In this document: piece by piece, positions 17,869 through 27,750 of the stretch
How the letters are laid out: every line of letters starts with the position of its first letter
Position numbering within the stretch: the first letter of the stretch is position 1
Assembly (NCBI GenBank): GCA_017507105.1
Contig: JAFWBM010000027.1
Location: forward strand, 186,001-250,000
From: Bacteroidaceae bacterium
Lineage (GTDB): Bacteria; Bacteroidota; Bacteroidia; Bacteroidales; Bacteroidaceae
DNA length: 64,000 nucleotides
Direction: 5' to 3'
Notes under the pieces: generated by a model
What the model saw: the letters and a program-made list of their open reading frames with translations, nothing else
Told to the model about the DNA's origin: nothing
The model's database searches: none
Program-made: the position numbers and the translations under genes

Positions 17869-18321
17869 TTAATTATTGTCTATAATCTGGCTAGCAGCAT
17901 TCTTTGTATCTACCTTTTTAATAACACGTTCTATAATACCATTTGCATCTACAACAAATGTTGTACGTATTATACCCATGTAGGTACGTCCGGCCATCTT
18001 TTTTTCACCCCACACTCCAAACGTCTCAAGCAGTTTATGTTCGGGATCTGTTACCAAAGGAAAATTCAAGGTATGCTTCTCTTTAAATCGTTTGTGCGAT
18101 ACTGCACTATCGGCGCTCACACCAACAACAGCATACCCCAAAGATTGCAGTTCACACAAATTATCGCGGAAAGAACATGCCTCGGCAGTACAGCCCGGGG
18201 TATTATCCTTAGGATAGAAATAAACTACAACCTTTCTACCTTCAAACTGCGAGATTCTTATCTCACGCCCATCCTCATCTATTCCCAACATATCGGGAAC
18301 ATTGTCTCCAACATTCAACAT
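17869..18321 (-). CDS. bcp: Peroxiredoxin, Bcp/PrxQ type thiol peroxidase
   Basis: 150 residues. The thioredoxin fold carries KDNTPGCTAEACSFRDN: the first Cys (in PxxxTxxC context) is peroxidatic and the second, five residues later, is the resolving Cys of the PrxQ class. It reduces H2O2 and organic hydroperoxides in the cytoplasm using thioredoxin. Its start is 2 bp after the cyclophilin stop, so the two are cotranscribed. Confidence 0.96.
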   Translation of the reverse strand: MLNVGDNVPDMLGIDEDGREIRISQFEGRKVVVYFYPKDNTPGCTAEACSFRDNLCELQSLGYAVVGVSADSAVSHKRFKEKHTLNFPLVTDPEHKLLETFGVWGEKKMAGRTYMGIIRTTFVVDANGIIERVIKKVDTKNAASQIIDNN

Positions 18322-18323
18322 AT

Positions 18324-19007
18324 TTATTCTTTAATTATTGCTTTTATAATACGTACATCATCAAGTGGACGATTTAAGGAATCACGCTCCACTTCTTGTA
18401 TACTGGCAACTACATCCATGCCAGAAATAACCTCACCAAAGACAGTGTATTCTCCGTCAAGATAAGGCGCACCGCCCTCTTTTATATATGTATTCAACTG
18501 TTCACTACTCATTTTCATCCTATAGCCGGTACGACGTTCGGTTTTCATTATCATCAGCTTAAGTGACTCTTTGGTATATTCATCACCATAGACAATATAA
18601 AATTGTGAGGCTGAAGATTTTTTTCCGGGATTCACATCATCACTTTCTCGCGCTGCTGCAAGTGCTCCTCTTTTATGAAAAAGATGCGGTTTTATCTCGG
18701 GTTCCAATCGATAATCAAGATCACCCTCACCCAGTAATACACCTGCTGGTGCATACTTTGAATCGGGATCACCACCTTGTATCATAAAATTAGGAACTAC
18801 GCGATGAAACAATAACGAATCGTAGAAAGACTCCTTGACAAGAGATATAAAATTGTCTCTGTGTCGTGGTGTATCATCGTAAAGCTTAAGTTCTATAGTA
18901 CCGTGTGTTGTCTCCATTACCACAACAGTAGAGTTATCTTGTGGAGCGCCACACGACAAAAAGAGCATCGAAAAGCAGAAAAGCACATTATATATCAACG
19001 TTCTCAT
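18324..19007 (-). CDS. Cyclophilin-type peptidyl-prolyl isomerase lipoprotein
   Basis: 227 residues. Lipoprotein signal ending FLSCG (Cys19). The cyclophilin domain (about 27-225) contains FHRVVPNFMIQGGDP with the catalytic Arg, GALAAARESDDVNPGKKSS with a short insertion relative to minimal cyclophilins, and FGEVISGMDVV. It accelerates proline isomerisation of exported proteins at the envelope. It lies between the GH16 gene (41 bp) and bcp (2 bp). Cytoplasmic bcp in the same unit suggests a general stress/maintenance operon rather than dedicated folding of GH16. Confidence 0.93.
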   Translation of the reverse strand: MRTLIYNVLFCFSMLFLSCGAPQDNSTVVVMETTHGTIELKLYDDTPRHRDNFISLVKESFYDSLLFHRVVPNFMIQGGDPDSKYAPAGVLLGEGDLDYRLEPEIKPHLFHKRGALAAARESDDVNPGKKSSASQFYIVYGDEYTKESLKLMIMKTERRTGYRMKMSSEQLNTYIKEGGAPYLDGEYTVFGEVISGMDVVASIQEVERDSLNRPLDDVRIIKAIIKE

Positions 19008-19047
19008 ATTCTCCCTTTTAACATATGAATAGAAATTCTTTTTTGTA

Positions 19048-21792
19048 TTATTTTACGATAACCTTTACGCCTTCTACCACATAAAAGCCCTTAGGCAACA
19101 TAAATGTAATAGTATCTTCCACCATCGCTCTCTTTACAATACGACCTGATATATCGTACACGATTATATCGGAAGGTTGTTGTACATAAACCGAGATTCC
19201 ATTTTCAACAGCAATGACATCTATCTCTTTCTTTTGCTCTACAACTCCAACACCTACGGTTCCATTAGTATTCTCCATTCCCTCTTTCTGATATACACGT
19301 ACCCAATCGAAAAGAGTTTCATAGGTATGGGTTACATCGGCAGGAGCAGCCCATGAACCATCGCCAACACTTTGGTTAAGTATCAGATGGAAATGCTTGT
19401 CGAATGGCCACTGACCTTTGTCGAGATATGACTGCACATTAGACTTCGCATAACGACCTATCTCGCGCCCATCAACATACCATATAAGAGTATTCTCGTT
19501 CCACTCCAGACCATATGTATGATAACGACTGAGATCAAGGGCTACATCATAACTTGAACGGGGATTATTTTTATTTCCCAAATCGTAAGTCCAGTTTGAG
19601 TGTATCGTGTGCCATGTATGGTTCTGGGCATCAATTGCCTCCCATATATCAATCTCGCCGCAATCTGGCCAGCCATCGGCCTGATTCTCGGGCATCATCC
19701 AAAAGGCAGGGAAGTTACCCGAATATGGATTTGTCAGGATACGACACTCAACATATCCGTACGTAAATCCGAAACGCTTGTAACTCTTTATACCGCCGGT
19801 AATCATTGGTACATTATCTTTTTCAATATCCGGATTCGGGATAGCTCTTGCTACAAGATTTCCATCCTTAAGATAGATAACCTCTTCGCTATCGCTGAGC
19901 CAACGATTCCATGTAGAGCTGTAACGCTGACAACGCATCCATTTTTCATCCACAGGTTGTGAGTATGATTCAGCATTGAACTCGTCGCTGAAGACCAGAC
20001 GGTATTCGGCATCCTCTCCTGCTTCAAAATAGGCAGCAATCCCAACATCACCATTTACACTATCAGCAGGAATTTTGAATGTAGTCTTGTCTGAGAAGAA
20101 TTGACTCCACTGACGATTACCTTTTATATACTGAGGACCATCGAAATTATGACCATGTCTTACACGAATAACTGTGGGAACATAGCCTTCAGCAGCACCA
20201 ACAGCCTTGACGGTAATATCTTCAAATGGAGTGATATTCATTGGTAATGCTCCACCTGTCAAAGCGTATACATTTCCATTTATAGTATTGATTGTCAATG
20301 GATGTTCGCTATTATGTATATTAAGCAAGAAGTCTACAATCATACCTCCATTGGAAACAATCTCTGATGAACCGGCAGGAGATATATTATCCTTATCAGC
20401 CTTAAGACGCACACGATAGACACCGGAAGGCAACATCGGTGAGATAGTAAATGATGGCAGAGAAGAGGTAGATGTTGTTACAGGCTCTCCTGCACTATTC
20501 TTTCCCTGGTAGCAGGTATATGAAACCAACTCGTTAGAGATTGAATTATTGGAATCCTCACCGGAAAGCACTGTAAATTTGCCGTCATTATTAAAGTCTA
20601 TATACATGTAATAGTGTAGTCCTTCGGCTGCTGCTATGATGTTTCCGTCAACGATTGCACCGGCTTGCAAGCCGAGTTCAGTTGTCGACATATTGGTATA
20701 CAGAGAGGCTTCATTCGGGATCGTAATATCCTTTGTACCACTGGTAGATGTTGTAAAGGAGAAAGTCTGCAATTTATATGCAGTATTTTCAATAGGTTTA
20801 TCTGCATTGAAAGAGAGTGCATAATCATCATTACCACCATCATTCGATACCTTCACAAAACGGGCTTTGATACGTACATCACCATCGAGGAATTCAGCCG
20901 GGACCTCAACATTACCATCTGAGATTAGATATCCGGGTAATATAGAATTGACATACTGCGGAACACCGCATCTCAGGCTATCACCATCAAAATTGTATCC
21001 ATGCATGAATTCTATTGCGTCGCATATATATCCATCTGCAGCTTTTACCTTTAAAGTCAAGGGTGTGCCAAATGGATGGGCATAATTTTTAATTGCTGTT
21101 CCATCTGTTAAAGTAATGGTTCCACCTACTGCACCGACAAGATTTATATTGCAGTTATCCCCATGCACATTGAGACGCACATCACATATGGCACCACCAT
21201 TCTTAAGAATTCCGTTGCCATCCTCACGACGGCCACCGGCATCTATTGATGCCCAGTCTACCTTATAGCGCATGCGGTAGAAACCATTAGGCAGGTCGGC
21301 TGGTATAACAAACGAAGGCGGGTTCAGTGTATTGGGTGCCGACAAGCTCTCGCCTTTGCTATTGAATCCGTTACCCGAACCTTGTACAGGCTCGACATAT
21401 GCAAATGACATGACATCACTTCCCTCCGGAATGGAACAATCGCTATTTAGTGTTGTATTGAATGAGCCATCTTGTCCCCTGTCAAGATAGACATATCCGT
21501 GCATCCATGTTCCAATATAATTAAATGTAGCAGTAACTGTCTCACCTGGTGATGCAGAAAGAGTTGGGACATCCACTTGGGAATACACTTTTCTTGGGGC
21601 AGAGATTCTCACAGTAGATGTATTACCATTGGAATCCGTTAACGATACACCTTCAAGGTAGCGGTCTGTTCGTGTATAATCTTGTGATTTGTCAAAATTC
21701 ACCGGATAATAATTATCGGATGTTGTCGCCTGCGCCGCCAGAACTATACTAAATGAGAACAATACGGCAAAAGATAGAAATCTTTTTTTCAT
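19048..21792 (-). CDS. Secreted GH16 beta-glucanase-like protein with duplicated N-terminal modules and sorting domain
   Basis: 914 residues from the ATG at 21792, chosen because it begins a clean signal peptide (MKKRFLSFAVLFSFSIVLAA); an upstream in-frame start at 21927 would add 45 residues without signal character and would include the predicted transcription start. Residues about 35-590 hold two copies of a two-module unit: a GEVED-like sandwich with DLPNGFYRMRYK/MLPSGVYRVRLK, then a module with HGYNFDG/HGHNFDG. GH16 spans about 600-850 with EIDIWE near 713 (nucleophile and acid/base Glu). The last 60 residues resemble a type IX secretion sorting domain (DIIVYDISGRIVK). Likely an endo-beta-1,3(4)-glucanase; substrate not provable. 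Confidence 0.85.
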   Translation of the reverse strand: MKKRFLSFAVLFSFSIVLAAQATTSDNYYPVNFDKSQDYTRTDRYLEGVSLTDSNGNTSTVRISAPRKVYSQVDVPTLSASPGETVTATFNYIGTWMHGYVYLDRGQDGSFNTTLNSDCSIPEGSDVMSFAYVEPVQGSGNGFNSKGESLSAPNTLNPPSFVIPADLPNGFYRMRYKVDWASIDAGGRREDGNGILKNGGAICDVRLNVHGDNCNINLVGAVGGTITLTDGTAIKNYAHPFGTPLTLKVKAADGYICDAIEFMHGYNFDGDSLRCGVPQYVNSILPGYLISDGNVEVPAEFLDGDVRIKARFVKVSNDGGNDDYALSFNADKPIENTAYKLQTFSFTTSTSGTKDITIPNEASLYTNMSTTELGLQAGAIVDGNIIAAAEGLHYYMYIDFNNDGKFTVLSGEDSNNSISNELVSYTCYQGKNSAGEPVTTSTSSLPSFTISPMLPSGVYRVRLKADKDNISPAGSSEIVSNGGMIVDFLLNIHNSEHPLTINTINGNVYALTGGALPMNITPFEDITVKAVGAAEGYVPTVIRVRHGHNFDGPQYIKGNRQWSQFFSDKTTFKIPADSVNGDVGIAAYFEAGEDAEYRLVFSDEFNAESYSQPVDEKWMRCQRYSSTWNRWLSDSEEVIYLKDGNLVARAIPNPDIEKDNVPMITGGIKSYKRFGFTYGYVECRILTNPYSGNFPAFWMMPENQADGWPDCGEIDIWEAIDAQNHTWHTIHSNWTYDLGNKNNPRSSYDVALDLSRYHTYGLEWNENTLIWYVDGREIGRYAKSNVQSYLDKGQWPFDKHFHLILNQSVGDGSWAAPADVTHTYETLFDWVRVYQKEGMENTNGTVGVGVVEQKKEIDVIAVENGISVYVQQPSDIIVYDISGRIVKRAMVEDTITFMLPKGFYVVEGVKVIVK

Positions 21793-21874
21793 GGTTATAT
21801 CAATTATGTTTTTACAAGCTTTGTTATACAACAATAGTGACAAGCAGAATTTTACAAATGTATCTGTGCTATTT

Positions 21875-22067
21875 GCAAATATAGTAACAAACGAGCGAGA
21901 TAGACAAAGTTTACTTTGGCATTTCACAGCGAGTGAAGACTATGTTCGCGATTTATCGCAAATATAATAAACAAACGAGCGAGATAGACAAAGTTTACTT
22001 TGGCATTTCACAGCGAGTGAAGACTATGTTCGCGATTTATCGCAAATATACAAACAAATGAGCGAGA
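21875..22067. repeat. 84-bp promoter-bearing tandem repeat array, locus 1 (2.3 copies)
   Basis: Copies at 21875-21957 (83 bp), 21958-22041 (84 bp) and a partial copy to about 22067. The first two are nearly identical. Each holds a dyad CAAAGT-TT-ACTTTG and a dyad GCGAT-TT-ATCGC, and begins with GCAAATATA, which is a -7 element on the minus strand. The same unit recurs at 59158-59418. The rest of the intergenic region, 22068-22257, is AT-rich and holds the uvrB promoter region (TATCTTAG at 22225-22232). Confidence 0.92.
21876..21908 (-). promoter_or_regulatory. Promoter of the GH16 gene embedded in the 84-bp repeat
   Basis: On the minus strand TTTG (21905-21908), 21 bp, then TATATTTG (21876-21883) matches the Bacteroidota consensus. 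Predicted start near 21869 gives a leader of about 77 nt. The -33 lies in a dyad of the repeat. A second -7-like TACATTTG occurs at 21854-21861. Confidence 0.65.
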
Positions 22068-22257
22068 AATATCAAGCTAGCTTTAATATTTTCAATGCAA
22101 ATGCAGGATATATTAGTGTAACAACTCAAAATTCAAATAAACAGACACATCTTATTTAATATTACCTCCAAAATAAGAAAGAAGTTTAACAGCAACAATT
22201 GTATATTCATATTGTAATTTATATTATCTTAGCAAGATTTTCAAAATAAGACATAGG

Positions 22258-24279
22258 ATGAACTTTGAACTAATATCGGACTACAAACCTATGGGCGACC
22301 AACCCGAGGCTATCGCGCAATTGGTTGATGGCATTAAAAACGGTACACATGCACAAACGTTGCTTGGTGTTACAGGCTCGGGAAAGACATTTACAATGGC
22401 AAATGTCATAAAGGAGATAAACCGCCCTACCCTTATCTTGAGTCACAATAAGACTCTGGCTGCACAGTTGTACAACGAATTCAAAGGTTTCTTTCCAAAT
22501 AATGCTGTCGAGTATTATGTATCATACTACGACTATTATCAGCCCGAAGCATACATACCATCAACTGACACATATATAGAGAAAGATCTTGCCATAAATG
22601 ACGAAATAGATAAGTTACGTCTATCGGCAACATCGGCACTATTGTCGGGACGTAAGGATGTTGTTGTAATCTCATCCGTATCATGCATATACGGAATGGG
22701 TAACCCTGCCGACTTCTATAATAACGTTATAGAAGTGAAGATGGGTATGAAGCTCGACCGCAATGTTTTCCTAAGACAACTTGTAGGAAGTCTATATATT
22801 AGAAACGATATTGAACTCGGACGTGGAAATTTTCGCGTCAAAGGAGATACTGTAGAGGTAAGCCTTGCATATAGCGACCATATATTGCGTGTTACATTTT
22901 GGGATGACGAGATAGACGGTATCGAAGAGATTGACCCCGATACAGGTATACGTATAACAGATTTTGACGAGTATAAGATATATCCGGCAAATCTCTTTAT
23001 GACAACTAAAGAGAGCACCATGCGCGCCATAATAGAGATAGAGAACGACCTTGCCGAACGTACTGAATATTTTAGGGAGATAGGAAAACCTTTCGAAGCC
23101 AAACGTCTGCATGAGCGTGTCACATATGATGTGGAGATGCTACGTGAACTTGGGCACTGCTCGGGTATAGAGAACTACTCACGATATTTCGATGGACGAC
23201 AACCCGGCACACGACCATACTGTTTGCTTGATTTTTTTCCAAAGGATTTTCTTCTTATTATAGATGAGAGCCACGTAAGTGTACCACAGATACATGCCAT
23301 GTATGGTGGTGACAGAGCACGTAAGAGTAACCTTGTAGAGTTTGGTTTCAGGCTTCCTGCTGCATTCGATAACCGCCCTCTAAAATTCGAGGAGTTCACA
23401 GAACTCACACATCAGGTTATATATGTAAGTGCCACCCCCAACGACTACGAGTTAATGGAAAGCGGTGGTGTTGTTGTGGAGCAGGTAATACGCCCTACCG
23501 GACTATTGGATCCTGTAATTGAGGTACGACCAAGCAAAAATCAGGTTGATGACCTGATGGAGGAGATACAGATTAGAAGCGAACGCGATGAAAGAGTTTT
23601 GGTAACAACCCTTACAAAGCGTATGGCCGAGGAACTTACCGATTATCTTCAGAAGAATGGTGTACGATGCAACTATATACACAGCGACATAGAGACCCTC
23701 GACAGAATACAGATAATGACCGACCTAAGAGAAGGTATATACGACGTATTGATAGGAGTAAACCTATTACGTGAGGGATTGGACCTACCCGAAGTCTCTT
23801 TGGTTGCGGTACTTGATGCCGACAAACAAGGATTCCTGCGCGACGAGCGTTCACTGACACAGACTGCCGGACGAGCTGCACGAAATGTCAACGGACTTGT
23901 CATATTCTATGCAGAAAAGATTACAAGCAGCATGCAAAAGACTATGAATGAGACCAACCGCAGAAGAGAGAAACAGATTGCATACAACAAAGCAAATGGT
24001 ATAACTCCCACCCAGATAAAGAAACAGATAAGCAATATTCTTGCTCAAGATAAAAAGAATACAGGAAAGAGCCTATCTTACGCTTTCGATAACACACAAC
24101 CGGCAATAGCATGTGATCCCATTGTAGAGTACATGACTCCCCAACAACTCGAAAAGAGCATTGCACGCACAAAGCGCTTGATGGAGAATGCAGCCGAGAA
24201 GATGGACTTCATAGAGGCAACACAGTACCGCGACGAAATGTTCAGGCTGCAAGAACTGCTTAAGAAGAAAAAGGATTGA
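22258..24279 (+). CDS. uvrB: Excinuclease ABC subunit B
   Basis: 673 residues, full length. Walker A LLGVTGSGKT (35-44), the DNA-inserting beta-hairpin segment YYDYYQPEAYIPSTDTY, helicase motif DESH (near 339), VLIGVNLLREGLDLPEVSLV and motif VI QTAGRAARN, then a C-terminal UVR motif (about 630-665) for UvrA/UvrC contact. With UvrA it verifies helix-distorting lesions and loads UvrC for incision in nucleotide excision repair. Transcribed alone or with the MATE gene 57 bp downstream. Confidence 0.98.
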   Translation: MNFELISDYKPMGDQPEAIAQLVDGIKNGTHAQTLLGVTGSGKTFTMANVIKEINRPTLILSHNKTLAAQLYNEFKGFFPNNAVEYYVSYYDYYQPEAYIPSTDTYIEKDLAINDEIDKLRLSATSALLSGRKDVVVISSVSCIYGMGNPADFYNNVIEVKMGMKLDRNVFLRQLVGSLYIRNDIELGRGNFRVKGDTVEVSLAYSDHILRVTFWDDEIDGIEEIDPDTGIRITDFDEYKIYPANLFMTTKESTMRAIIEIENDLAERTEYFREIGKPFEAKRLHERVTYDVEMLRELGHCSGIENYSRYFDGRQPGTRPYCLLDFFPKDFLLIIDESHVSVPQIHAMYGGDRARKSNLVEFGFRLPAAFDNRPLKFEEFTELTHQVIYVSATPNDYELMESGGVVVEQVIRPTGLLDPVIEVRPSKNQVDDLMEEIQIRSERDERVLVTTLTKRMAEELTDYLQKNGVRCNYIHSDIETLDRIQIMTDLREGIYDVLIGVNLLREGLDLPEVSLVAVLDADKQGFLRDERSLTQTAGRAARNVNGLVIFYAEKITSSMQKTMNETNRRREKQIAYNKANGITPTQIKKQISNILAQDKKNTGKSLSYAFDNTQPAIACDPIVEYMTPQQLEKSIARTKRLMENAAEKMDFIEATQYRDEMFRLQELLKKKKD

Positions 24280-24336
24280 CGCTACAGCTCAGCTGTATAG
24301 CCCTGCATACACAGACCTTTAAAACACTCAACCCAG

Positions 24337-25665
24337 ATGAAGTCACAAATATCCAATAAGGAAATCTGGAGTATTGCCCTACCTATTATGTTGGGAAATA
24401 TGGCCCAGACGATTATTAATTTCACAGATACCGCATTCTTGGGGCACCTCGGTGTGATAGCTTTGGGAGCCTCAATGTTAGCCGGACTATTTTATTTTGT
24501 ATTCACAACAATTGCAGCCGGCTTTGCTGTGGGAATTCAAATTATTGTGGCGCGTCGTTTTGGAGAAAAAAACCACGAAAGAATAGGAATAATCTTCGGG
24601 CATGGCTCTCTTTTTGTTTTGATATTGGGTGCGATTCTGTTTTCCGTATTATATTTCTTCTCAGACCATCTGCTGCTTTGGCTTATTGACTCGCAAAACA
24701 TCTACGAGGCTTCATTGGATTATATAAAATACCGTCAGTTCGGAATAATTTTTGTCTGTTTCAATTTCTTATACCGGGCTTTATATGTGGGAATCTCTAA
24801 TACAAAAGTCATCACATACTCCACCATAGTAATGGCCATCGTCAATATAATTCTGGATTATTGCCTGATATTCGGAAATTTGGGGTTACCGGCTATGGGC
24901 ATAGGCGGTGCAGCAATAGCATCGCTCTGTGCAGAGGTCTCTGCATTTTTTTTCTTTACATTATACAGCCATATCACATTAAGAAAGAGAGGATTCAACT
25001 TATTCAAAGTTCATAAATTGGAATCAGGACTAATGCGTAGGATATTGAAAATATCCACACCGACGATGATACAACGACTCTTCTCTTTCAGTGTATGGTT
25101 TATCTTTTTCGTACTTATAGAAAAGATGGGAGAGACTGCTACCGGAATATCGTCAATAACAAGAAGCATTTATATGATTCTAATCACACCCTGTTTTGCA
25201 TTCTCGACAACCACAAATACGCTGGTAAGCAGAATAATAGGCGAAGGATACACCAATCAGGTTTTCTCGACAATAAGTAAAGTGCTTAAGAACTCTCTTT
25301 TATGTACAATACCTATTGTGGTATTTGTTGCAGCTTTCCCTACACAGATAGCCGGTATTTATACCGATGATATGGATTTTGCAAAACTGGTTGTTCCCTC
25401 TATTCTAATGATATGTAGCGGTACTATTTTCCAATGCATCGGTAATGCCTATTTCGAAGCGGTTTCCGGTACAGGAAACACTACAGCTGCGTTGTACCTC
25501 GAGGCTGTAATCCTTGTTATCTATATACTGTTCATAATGGCAATGACCCATCTTACCACAAGAGTAGAATGGGTCTGGTCTGCCGAAATTCTATACGGAG
25601 CATTGCTCGGAATAATTTGCTACCTTTACATGAAATTTGCAAAGTGGGACAAAAATTGTGTATAA
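24337..25665 (+). CDS. MATE family multidrug/metabolite exporter
   Basis: 442 residues with twelve predicted membrane helices in two six-helix halves. The N-terminal ALPIMLGNMAQTIINFTDTAFLG segment and the mid-protein repeat TPTMIQRLFSFSVWF fit the MATE pattern. Such carriers export cationic or planar compounds by H+ or Na+ antiport across the inner membrane. 57 bp after uvrB on the same strand. The substrate is not predictable. Confidence 0.92.
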   Translation: MKSQISNKEIWSIALPIMLGNMAQTIINFTDTAFLGHLGVIALGASMLAGLFYFVFTTIAAGFAVGIQIIVARRFGEKNHERIGIIFGHGSLFVLILGAILFSVLYFFSDHLLLWLIDSQNIYEASLDYIKYRQFGIIFVCFNFLYRALYVGISNTKVITYSTIVMAIVNIILDYCLIFGNLGLPAMGIGGAAIASLCAEVSAFFFFTLYSHITLRKRGFNLFKVHKLESGLMRRILKISTPTMIQRLFSFSVWFIFFVLIEKMGETATGISSITRSIYMILITPCFAFSTTTNTLVSRIIGEGYTNQVFSTISKVLKNSLLCTIPIVVFVAAFPTQIAGIYTDDMDFAKLVVPSILMICSGTIFQCIGNAYFEAVSGTGNTTAALYLEAVILVIYILFIMAMTHLTTRVEWVWSAEILYGALLGIICYLYMKFAKWDKNCV

Positions 25666-25735
25666 AAACTGCCTGCTATAAAAAATTAAAAGCTGAATCG
25701 TTATACCAACATAAAATTGAGTCCTATAGACTGTT

Positions 25736-27025
25736 TTATTTTCTTGTAACAGGGAAAAGTATAGACAATATTATGACTGCACCCACACACATTGGATAAT
25801 AAAGATTGGGGATTATTGCCAATGGGGAAACAGCTGCAAGACCTGATGCCATAAGCAACTGTGCGCCATAGGGTAGCATACCTTGTACAAAACAAGATGT
25901 AGTATCGAGCAGACTTGCCGAACGGCGCGGAGATATATTGAAACGATGAGCTATATCACGTGATATAGAGCCCACTGTAAGTATGGCAATTGTATTATTT
26001 GCCGTACATATATTTGCCAGCGCAGTAAGCAATGCTATAGCTCCCTCTGCAAGACGACGTGAATGTATCTTTGCAGTTATAATACGTATAAGAAAATCTA
26101 TTCCTCCGTTAATGCGGACAAGTTCAAGCAAGCCGCCGGCAAGCATTGTTACGATTATGAGTTCGCACATTGACGAGATACCATCACCGCAAGTTGTAAA
26201 GAAACTTATCACATCGAACTGCCCAAATACTATACCTATTATAGCTGCCACCAATGTTCCCAATATAAGAACAGCCAGAACATTAACTCCCAACAATGCA
26301 GCAATGATAACAAGAAGATATGGTACCACCTTAATAAAATCGAGCATTGCAATAGGAGCCGACTCTATGTTGCCAATTCCTGCTCCGCTAAAAGCATATA
26401 ATAACAATGCACATACAGCAGCAGGGATAACAAGATATATATTGGTAAAGAACTTGGAACGCATAGAGCATCCTTGTGTCTGTGTCGCAGCAATTGTTGT
26501 ATCGGATATAAAAGAGAGATTATCGCCAAAGAAGGAGCCTCCAACCACAATAGCCACCAGCCATGCGACATCGCATCCTAATTGCGAGGCAAGTGCGGTA
26601 ACCACCGGAGTGAGTGCAACCACAGTGCCTACAGATGTACCTATTGACATTGATATGAAACAGGATGCCACAAATATTCCTGCCGGCAGGAAATTACTTG
26701 GAACAAAACAAAGTGTAAAATTAACTGTAGCATCTACTGCACCCATAGCCTTAGCTGTTGCTGCAAAAGCACCTGCCAACACAAAGATCCAGACCATGTA
26801 CATGATACGGGTATCAGCAGCTCCTTTAGAGAAATTATCTATGCGACGAGCAAGGGTTTCACCACGTGTTATACTTATTGCATATATGGACGCCACAACA
26901 AATGCAACCGCAATAGGTATGCGATAGAAATCACCGGCAACAATTGAACCGGCAAGATATATTGTAAGTAACACCGCTATAGGGGATAGGGCCAAAAGAC
27001 CTTTAATTGTTCGCTTGCCTCTCAT
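25736..27025 (-). CDS. NhaC-family Na+/H+ (or solute/cation) antiporter
   Basis: 429 residues, about eleven to twelve membrane helices. Motifs typical of the NhaC/arsB-like superfamily: FISMSIGTSVGTVVALTPV, GGSFFGDNLSFISDTTIAA and a C-terminal ANNTIAILTVG. Members exchange Na+ for H+ or couple export of organic acids or amino acids. Final gene of the minus-strand run beginning with mtaB; its ATG is 7 bp after the RsmI-like stop, suggesting coupling. Confidence 0.9.
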   Translation of the reverse strand: MRGKRTIKGLLALSPIAVLLTIYLAGSIVAGDFYRIPIAVAFVVASIYAISITRGETLARRIDNFSKGAADTRIMYMVWIFVLAGAFAATAKAMGAVDATVNFTLCFVPSNFLPAGIFVASCFISMSIGTSVGTVVALTPVVTALASQLGCDVAWLVAIVVGGSFFGDNLSFISDTTIAATQTQGCSMRSKFFTNIYLVIPAAVCALLLYAFSGAGIGNIESAPIAMLDFIKVVPYLLVIIAALLGVNVLAVLILGTLVAAIIGIVFGQFDVISFFTTCGDGISSMCELIIVTMLAGGLLELVRINGGIDFLIRIITAKIHSRRLAEGAIALLTALANICTANNTIAILTVGSISRDIAHRFNISPRRSASLLDTTSCFVQGMLPYGAQLLMASGLAAVSPLAIIPNLYYPMCVGAVIILSILFPVTRK

Positions 27026-27031
27026 TTCACT

Positions 27032-27736
27032 TTACTTATATAACAAAAATATACATGGTATCTTGGATAGTTCGGGGAGCTTTCCCTTCCACTCTTTAAC
27101 TGTACGAGCCTGCACAAATTCATCGCTACAGGTGAGATTGGCAGCTATACACAATTTTGTCTGCGGACGACAGTTCTTGAGTATATCCTCAATCATCTTG
27201 GCATTACGGTATGGAGTCTCTATAAACAACTGTGTCTGATGTTCATTATATATGCGCTGTTCCAACATACGCAACTTGCGTGAACGTTCATCGGGTTTTA
27301 TAGGTAGATAGCCATGAAAAGCAAAGCTCTGGCCATTGAATCCGGATGCCATAATAGACAGTATTATGCTTGATGGACCTACGAGAGGTACCACCTTAAG
27401 CCCTTTACGTTGAGCTATAGCAACTACATCGGCACCGGGATCAGCTACGGCAGGACATCCGGCCTCCGATATTACCCCCATAGGATTACCATTCAATAAC
27501 GGTGTAAGATAACCGGCTATATCCTGTGGTGATGTATGTTTGTTCAGTTCGTAGAACTGTGAACCATCAATATCGAATTGCGGATCTACCTGACGTAGGA
27601 AACGACGGGCAGTACGCACATTCTCCACAATAAAATGGCGTATTCCCGCTATAATTTCGCTATTATATGCCGGCAAGACGTTACACAAAGGAGTATCTCC
27701 AAGTGTGACAGGCAAAAGATATAATGCAGTCTCCAT
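27032..27736 (-). CDS. RsmI-like SAM-dependent methyltransferase (tetrapyrrole methylase fold)
   Basis: 234 residues from ATG 27736; an in-frame start further upstream would overlap the DUF3267 stop and adds residues outside the fold. ALYLLPVTLGD replaces the usual LYVVATPIGN start of RsmI, and VISEAGCPAVADPGADVV corresponds to the RsmI SDAG-P-SDPG loop, followed by VPLVGPSSIILSIMASGF. RsmI 2'-O-methylates C1402 of 16S rRNA. This is the shorter, divergent form found in Bacteroidota; its target may be the same or another RNA. Confidence 0.82.
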   Translation of the reverse strand: METALYLLPVTLGDTPLCNVLPAYNSEIIAGIRHFIVENVRTARRFLRQVDPQFDIDGSQFYELNKHTSPQDIAGYLTPLLNGNPMGVISEAGCPAVADPGADVVAIAQRKGLKVVPLVGPSSIILSIMASGFNGQSFAFHGYLPIKPDERSRKLRMLEQRIYNEHQTQLFIETPYRNAKMIEDILKNCRPQTKLCIAANLTCSDEFVQARTVKEWKGKLPELSKIPCIFLLYK

Positions 27737-27750
27737 ATAATAATCTATTG

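Noticed and set aside
19048-21927. Longer form of the GH16 protein starting at 21927
   Set aside because: The extra 45 residues precede a clear signal peptide at 21792 and would start upstream of the predicted transcription start near 21869.
21875-22067. Tandem units considered as a CRISPR array
   Set aside because: The whole 84-bp unit repeats with no variable spacers, there are only 2-3 copies, and no cas genes are present.
25983-26927. 314-codon open frame on the plus strand
   Set aside because: Lies wholly opposite the NhaC antiporter gene; its product is Ala/Ile/Pro/Thr-rich without domain resemblance and reflects codon bias of the real gene on the other strand.
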